The position numbers and the translations under genes were made by a program. From NCBI GenBank assembly GCA_963706425.1, contig CAVPMN010000020.1, positions 992,001-1,056,000 of the forward strand: a stretch of DNA of 64,000 nt, read 5' to 3'. Origin of the DNA: CAVPMN01 sp963706425. Lineage in GTDB: Bacteria; Actinomycetota; Acidimicrobiia; Acidimicrobiales; Acidimicrobilacustridaceae. Shown piece after piece: positions 62,326-64,000 of this stretch (its first letter is position 1; the number at the start of each line of letters is the position of its first letter). Below the pieces are notes generated by a model. It made no database searches, was not told where the DNA came from, and saw nothing but the letters and a program-made list of their open reading frames with translations.

Positions 62326-63660
62326 TCACACGGCGGCCGCTCCCCCGGTCCAGGCCACCACGTCGCCGGCCACCTCGACCAGCAGCCGGGTCTCGTCGAA
62401 GTCGACCGGCACGGGCAGCAGTTTGACCCCCGGCTCGGCGAACGACCCCGCCAGGCGGTCGGCGTGGTCGCTCGCCGCCGTCAACGGCCGAGCCGCTCGG
62501 CCCGATCGAACGGAAGCGTCCGCCCCCCACACCTCCACGCTGATGGTCGAGCCCCAGTGCTCGGCGAGGGCCAGCAGCTCGACCGTGGCCGGATCGGGAG
62601 GATCGCTCACCACCGCCACCGCAGTCCGCTCGTCGAGTGCCGCCACCATGGCGGCGGCGACCGCGAACCCGCGCCCGCCGATGCTCGGCACCACCACGCT
62701 GCCGGGCTCGGTGGTGGGGAACGCTCTGGCCACCCACAACCCGGCCGGGCCAGGGTCGGCGCACACGAGCGCGCCCGGCGGGCGGGCAGCCGCGAGGCCC
62801 CCGGCTGCACGAGCCGGGCTCAGCGGGACGATGTCGGCGGTATATCGATCGGCGAGCGCAGCCGACAAGCGCGTGTAGAGCGGCGGGCGGGGCGGCGTGG
62901 AGGCAGGCTCCTCCCACCGCCACGCGAGCGCTGCCAGCTGCCACGGCTCGACCTCGAGGATCTGCCCGTGGGCCCAACGCTCCCTCGGCGACTCGAGAGG
63001 ATCGACGCCCACCACCACGACCAGTTCGGCCTCGCCGAAGCCGGCCAGGTCGAAGTCGTCCGCCTGCAGCCCGGCGGTGCCGAGGTGGAACGGGCTGTCC
63101 CACGGGAACACGCCCTTCGCCCCCCACGTGTTGACCACGCCGAAGCCCGATTGCTCGGCGAAGGCACGCAGGGCATCGACGAAACCACCCCGGACCACGC
63201 CCGGTCCGGCCAGCACGAGAGCTCGGAACGACGCCAGGCTCGGCGAGAGCGCCAGCATCTCGCCGTCGGAGTCGTCGAGCCGGATCGGCCCCACATCGGT
63301 GGGCGCCGGCGCGTCGAGATCGAGCCTCAGCTCGATCTCGATCGACGCGTGCACCCGGCCGAACGTCCATCCCGCGATCACCGCCGGCAGCGCGGCGGCG
63401 TCGTCGACCACGATGGGCTCGGCCAGCGCGAAGGGCTGGGAGCCGAGGCGCAGCCGGCCCCCGGGCAGCAACGCCACCCCGGGCCCGCGACCGATACGGC
63501 CCGCGGCATCGGCGAGCAGCACGGCCAGCTCCGGATCGGCCACCGACACGTGAGCCAGGCCCGGGATGCGCCGGATGCCCGAGTCGGGCGACCCGAAGAC
63601 CCGATCGGCACCCACCGCCGCCAGGCACCGCCCGAGCAGCTCGCCGATCGTCTGGTTCAT
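62326..63660 (-). CDS. Degenerate thiamine-diphosphate-enzyme homologue
   Basis: A 444-residue protein with the layout of acetolactate-synthase-like enzymes. The N-terminus (GELLGRCLAAVGADRVFGSP) matches the PYR domain, the middle (LVLAGPGVVRGGFVDALRAF, then VVNTWGAKGVFPWDSPFHLG) the central domain, and the C-terminus (VVVPSIGGRGFAVAAAMVAA) the PP domain. Normal members have about 550 residues. Here the PYR domain is shortened and lacks the usual catalytic Glu context, and the GDG...N cofactor motif is replaced by SDPPDPATVEL. It therefore probably does not bind ThDP-Mg normally. No frame break is visible, so the loss looks natural. It lies five bases downstream of an SDR gene. Confidence 0.75.
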   Translation of the reverse strand: MNQTIGELLGRCLAAVGADRVFGSPDSGIRRIPGLAHVSVADPELAVLLADAAGRIGRGPGVALLPGGRLRLGSQPFALAEPIVVDDAAALPAVIAGWTFGRVHASIEIELRLDLDAPAPTDVGPIRLDDSDGEMLALSPSLASFRALVLAGPGVVRGGFVDALRAFAEQSGFGVVNTWGAKGVFPWDSPFHLGTAGLQADDFDLAGFGEAELVVVVGVDPLESPRERWAHGQILEVEPWQLAALAWRWEEPASTPPRPPLYTRLSAALADRYTADIVPLSPARAAGGLAAARPPGALVCADPGPAGLWVARAFPTTEPGSVVVPSIGGRGFAVAAAMVAALDERTAVAVVSDPPDPATVELLALAEHWGSTISVEVWGADASVRSGRAARPLTAASDHADRLAGSFAEPGVKLLPVPVDFDETRLLVEVAGDVVAWTGGAAAV

Positions 63661-63664
63661 CGAT

Positions 63665-64000
63665 TCAGTAGCGCAGGCCTGGGGCGCGGCTCTTGAAGAT
63701 GTCGGCGTTCATCAGGGCGGTGAGCTCGGCCGCGTCCCATCGCTGGCCGGCCTTGCGGATCGTGTTGCCGTTGCTCCAGCCCTCCATGAGCACGATCTCG
63801 TCCTTCACGGCGCGGATGACCTGGCCGGTGACGTGCGCGGCCTTGTCGCTCGCCAGCCACGCGACGAGCGGTGACGCCAGCGACGGGTCCATCGGGTCCC
63901 ATTCGGTGAACTCGTCGGGCTCCTTGGCCTCGATGCCCGCGCCCGGGATCGACGCCGCCATGCGGGTGGCGCCGGCGGGCCCGATGGCGTTCACCGTGAT
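63665..64000 (-). CDS. SDR-family protein, C-terminal part only (start beyond right edge)
   Basis: The minus-strand frame is open to the right edge and gives the last 110 or so residues of a protein. ITVNAIGPAGATRMA is the post-catalytic segment of short-chain dehydrogenases (usually VNxIxPG), and VAWLASDKAAHVTGQVIRAV is the conserved late region. The tail (WSNGNTIRKAGQRWDAAELT) recalls the dehydrogenase part of peroxisomal multifunctional enzyme type 2 (HSD17B4-like) and its actinobacterial relatives in sterol breakdown (inference). The cofactor and catalytic motifs lie outside the window. Confidence 0.8.
   Translation of the reverse strand: MTVNAIGPAGATRMAASIPGAGIEAKEPDEFTEWDPMDPSLASPLVAWLASDKAAHVTGQVIRAVKDEIVLMEGWSNGNTIRKAGQRWDAAELTALMNADIFKSRAPGLRY

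Noticed and set aside
1..64000. tRNA, rRNA, CRISPR arrays, insertion sequences, prophage genes or biosynthetic megasynthases
   Set aside because: No cloverleaf-like stretches, regularly spaced repeats, transposase or integrase motifs, or carrier-protein domains were seen on either strand by reading. A covariance or profile search could still reveal small RNAs.

Overview
The window is high-GC DNA, densely packed with genes. It looks like chromosome from an actinobacterium, most likely an uncultured member of class Acidimicrobiia (Ilumatobacter-like). The pointers are the very high third-position GC, many F420-dependent luciferase-like (LLM) oxidoreductases, WS/DGAT acyltransferases, fused LivH-LivM permeases, a 13E12-type DUF222/HNH gene, and the wealth of acyl-CoA enzymes. 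That placement is inference; there is no rRNA or marker gene here. I saw no tRNA, rRNA, CRISPR array, transposase or phage gene.

Layout. 1-6.2 kb: a PAS sensor (cut by the left edge), two SDR enzymes, a zinc alcohol dehydrogenase, a decayed MDMPI-type gene and the DUF222/HNH gene with a LexA-like box. 6.2-9.2 kb: exported proteins, a decayed lipoprotein gene and a cupredoxin. 9.2-16.8 kb: two divergent acyl-CoA dehydrogenases, a thiolase, an NDP-forming acyl-CoA synthetase and an EAL/GAF protein. 16.9-23.7 kb: a minus-strand run of LLM enzyme, dehydratase, family-5 solute-binding protein, MFS, thioesterase and a fused ETF. 23.7-26.3 kb: a hydroxyacid dehydrogenase, a class II aldolase and two small proteins. 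26.4-32.9 kb: a complete branched-chain-amino-acid-type ABC importer followed by an alcohol dehydrogenase and a VOC protein. 32.9-37.9 kb: two flavoproteins around an AbrB/PIN-like toxin-antitoxin pair, then disrupted sequence. 37.9-49.2 kb: lipid genes (esterase, WS/DGAT, acyl-CoA synthetase, aldehyde dehydrogenase, crotonase), SDRs, a Calx-beta protein and an acetoacetate decarboxylase-like protein. 49.2-54.2 kb: a second complete ABC importer. 54.3-64 kb: alpha-methylacyl-CoA racemase, LLM enzymes, cytochrome P450, WS/DGAT, acyl-CoA synthetase, a degenerate ThDP-family protein and a partial SDR.

How it fits together. The theme is uptake and beta-oxidation-like breakdown of branched or sterol-like acyl compounds. 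The P450 resembles sterol 26-hydroxylases, the CoA-transferase-fold protein has the racemase His/Asp pair, and three promoters (before the acyl-CoA synthetase, before the crotonase, and between the racemase and an LLM gene) carry sites fitting the KstR consensus TNNAACNNGTTNNA. Two further promoters (P450; LLM-synthetase-WS/DGAT operon) share a related 14-base motif. Three of these promoters place a -10 box directly after the operator and 5-6 bases before ATG, suggesting leaderless mRNAs.

Caution. At least ten genes contain reading-frame breaks while conserved sequence continues in another frame. Most are net +1 insertions. I read these as sequencing or assembly indels rather than real inactivation, except in two heavily broken genes (4179-4885 and 8112-8569) and one truncated gene (37421-37690).
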